Positions 62,811-64,000 of a stretch of DNA of 64,000 nt are shown here, piece by piece; the stretch's first letter is position 1; the number at the start of each line of letters is the position of its first letter. The translations under genes were made by a program, and so were the position numbers. The stretch is from Zygaena filipendulae. Taxonomy: Eukaryota; Arthropoda; Insecta; Lepidoptera; Zygaenidae. The notes under the pieces are model-generated. The model was not told the DNA's origin. It did no database searches and was given only the letters and a program-made list of their open reading frames with translations. The stretch spans positions 2,194,001 through 2,258,000 of the forward strand of contig OU015664.1 in assembly GCA_907165275.2 (NCBI GenBank), written 5' to 3'.

Positions 62811-64000
62811 TATACAGGATTATAGTCAGTAAGGCGGTACCAAGTTGAAAGGTTATCAAAAAGCCCATGACAATAAATAACATTGTAACCTTTAAAAAAA
62901 GGGTTATTCGGCTTAGCTGTATTACATTTTGAAATCATGAATTTATGATCTCACAAACAACATAATACTTTACCCGCGATTTGTAGATTTCAGAGAGGAA
63001 ACTACCTTTGGAAAAAGAACTTTTTTGGAAAACAACGTATTAGAATATACTACGTGCTTAGCTTAGTTTCATGTTTGTGTTGTACCTAGTACTTCAAAGT
63101 ATTCGCGGGTTGTACAGGATTAATCGGAGAATCGTATCTACTTGCTCTCCTACTAAATATCTAGGTACTTAGTTAATTCGCATTGAGCACATTGCAATAA
63201 TTTTATTTTGTTCAGTTGAAACTGCAAACATCCCACACACTGCAACTGCAAGACTACTAACTTAATGGATGTGCAATAAATAAATAAATAAATAATTCAA
63301 TGTAGATAGGTACCTACCTTTTCAAAGGTTTTGGGATTATTTATGTATTTCCTTGGGATTAGGATATACCTACCTAGTATTAGCAAATCTTTAGTCTGAC
63401 ACTAATGAGAAACTACAGCTAATGATAACTGAAGTACTTACCTACAATCGTCTAAAAACTGAAGCTGCGTATTGTACTTTCTTCACCTGAACATTTTTTA
63501 GAAGATTGGAACAACTTTGATTGAAGAGGAATCTTCAAAATGAATAAGACATAAGTAATGTAATGTATCTCTCCATTCTTTTCAATGCAAATTTTTGGCG
63601 GTATGTGTTACCAAACTAAGGCACAACATGTTCTTATTTTGGCGCCAACAAATAGTTAAATCAGTGAACAATTTTTAATGGTCGCTGACATACTGTCAGT
63701 GGATTTAATAAAAAAAATATGGATATCCACTGGGTATCAAAGCTTGAATCATAAAGTATCAGCAAGATCCGAGGCCGCTCAAGTAACGTGTCATGTCATT
63801 TAATCACATAATTCAGTTGACTGTGATGGCGGCCGTATTTGGCGGGAAAGCAATCCGCTTAATTCCGAAATGGGCATGCGCTGGGATACCACTTTTTGGA
63901 TCTTTATTGCGCGACCCGAGTGTTGCATAACGTTTTGTATGTTTAAAAAAAATACCGTATGTACCTCAGATTTCTGATGATAGCGATCTCTTGGTAAAAT
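62811..64000. other. Intergenic, no supported gene
   Basis: This is AT-rich sequence with TAAATAAATAAATAA (about 63277) and GGTAGGTACCTACC words. The last 400 bases include TTTTTGGCGG and TTTGGCGGGAAAG words of promoter type, but nothing definite. Confidence 0.35.

Overview
The window is AT-rich nuclear DNA of a lepidopteran insect (moth or butterfly). This rests on the intron-split animal genes and on a dense load of repeats of types common in moths and butterflies: tails of the form ATTAGTAGGAT, 'GGTAGGTACCTACC' stretches, GACTTCC-type repeats and hAT, LINE and MITE debris. I cannot name the species.

Six protein genes can be built exon by exon with matching splice phases. They are maelstrom (mael, + strand, 8567-16024, 10 coding exons, 420 aa); a four-transmembrane protein with a long charged tail (- strand, 18987-21999, 4 exons, 363 aa); the signal recognition particle receptor alpha subunit (SRPRA, - strand, 23876-29818, 10 exons, 615 aa); the 26S proteasome subunit PSMD1/Rpn2 (+ strand, 30337-35382, 2 exons, 999 aa); the exosome cofactor C1D/Rrp47 (+ strand, 38526-38948, 1 exon, 140 aa); and ADP-dependent glucokinase (ADPGK, - strand, 39874-41601, 3 exons, 490 aa). 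SRPRA and PSMD1 are head to head over about 0.5 kb. C1D and ADPGK converge. The genes are not functionally linked as a pathway: four are housekeeping genes, and mael is a piRNA-pathway gene.

Layout: 1-4.2 kb is a broken Jockey/I-type LINE on the - strand, itself split by a 945-bp inverted-repeat element. 4.2-8.5 kb is repeat mosaic with tandem arrays and very short insertions flanked by 8-bp duplications. 8.5-16.3 kb is mael, with MITEs in its introns. 16.3-30 kb holds the membrane-protein gene and SRPRA, whose introns carry a solo LTR and CRE-containing MITEs. 30-41.6 kb holds PSMD1, a 953-bp hAT element, a local duplication, C1D and ADPGK. 41.6-64 kb has no recognisable host gene. It contains two large foldbacks, a 3-kb nested hAT element, an (ATTGT)n satellite of about 415 bp and many MITE/LINE fragments, plus two weak exon or promoter candidates near 61-63 kb.

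The most unusual signals are: (i) micro-insertions of 17-31 bp sharing one core, each between perfect 8-bp direct repeats, with one natural empty site in the same window; (ii) a nearly perfect 570-bp hairpin at 57.3-57.8 kb; (iii) a dispersed MITE that carries paired TGACGTCA (CRE/ATF) palindromes.
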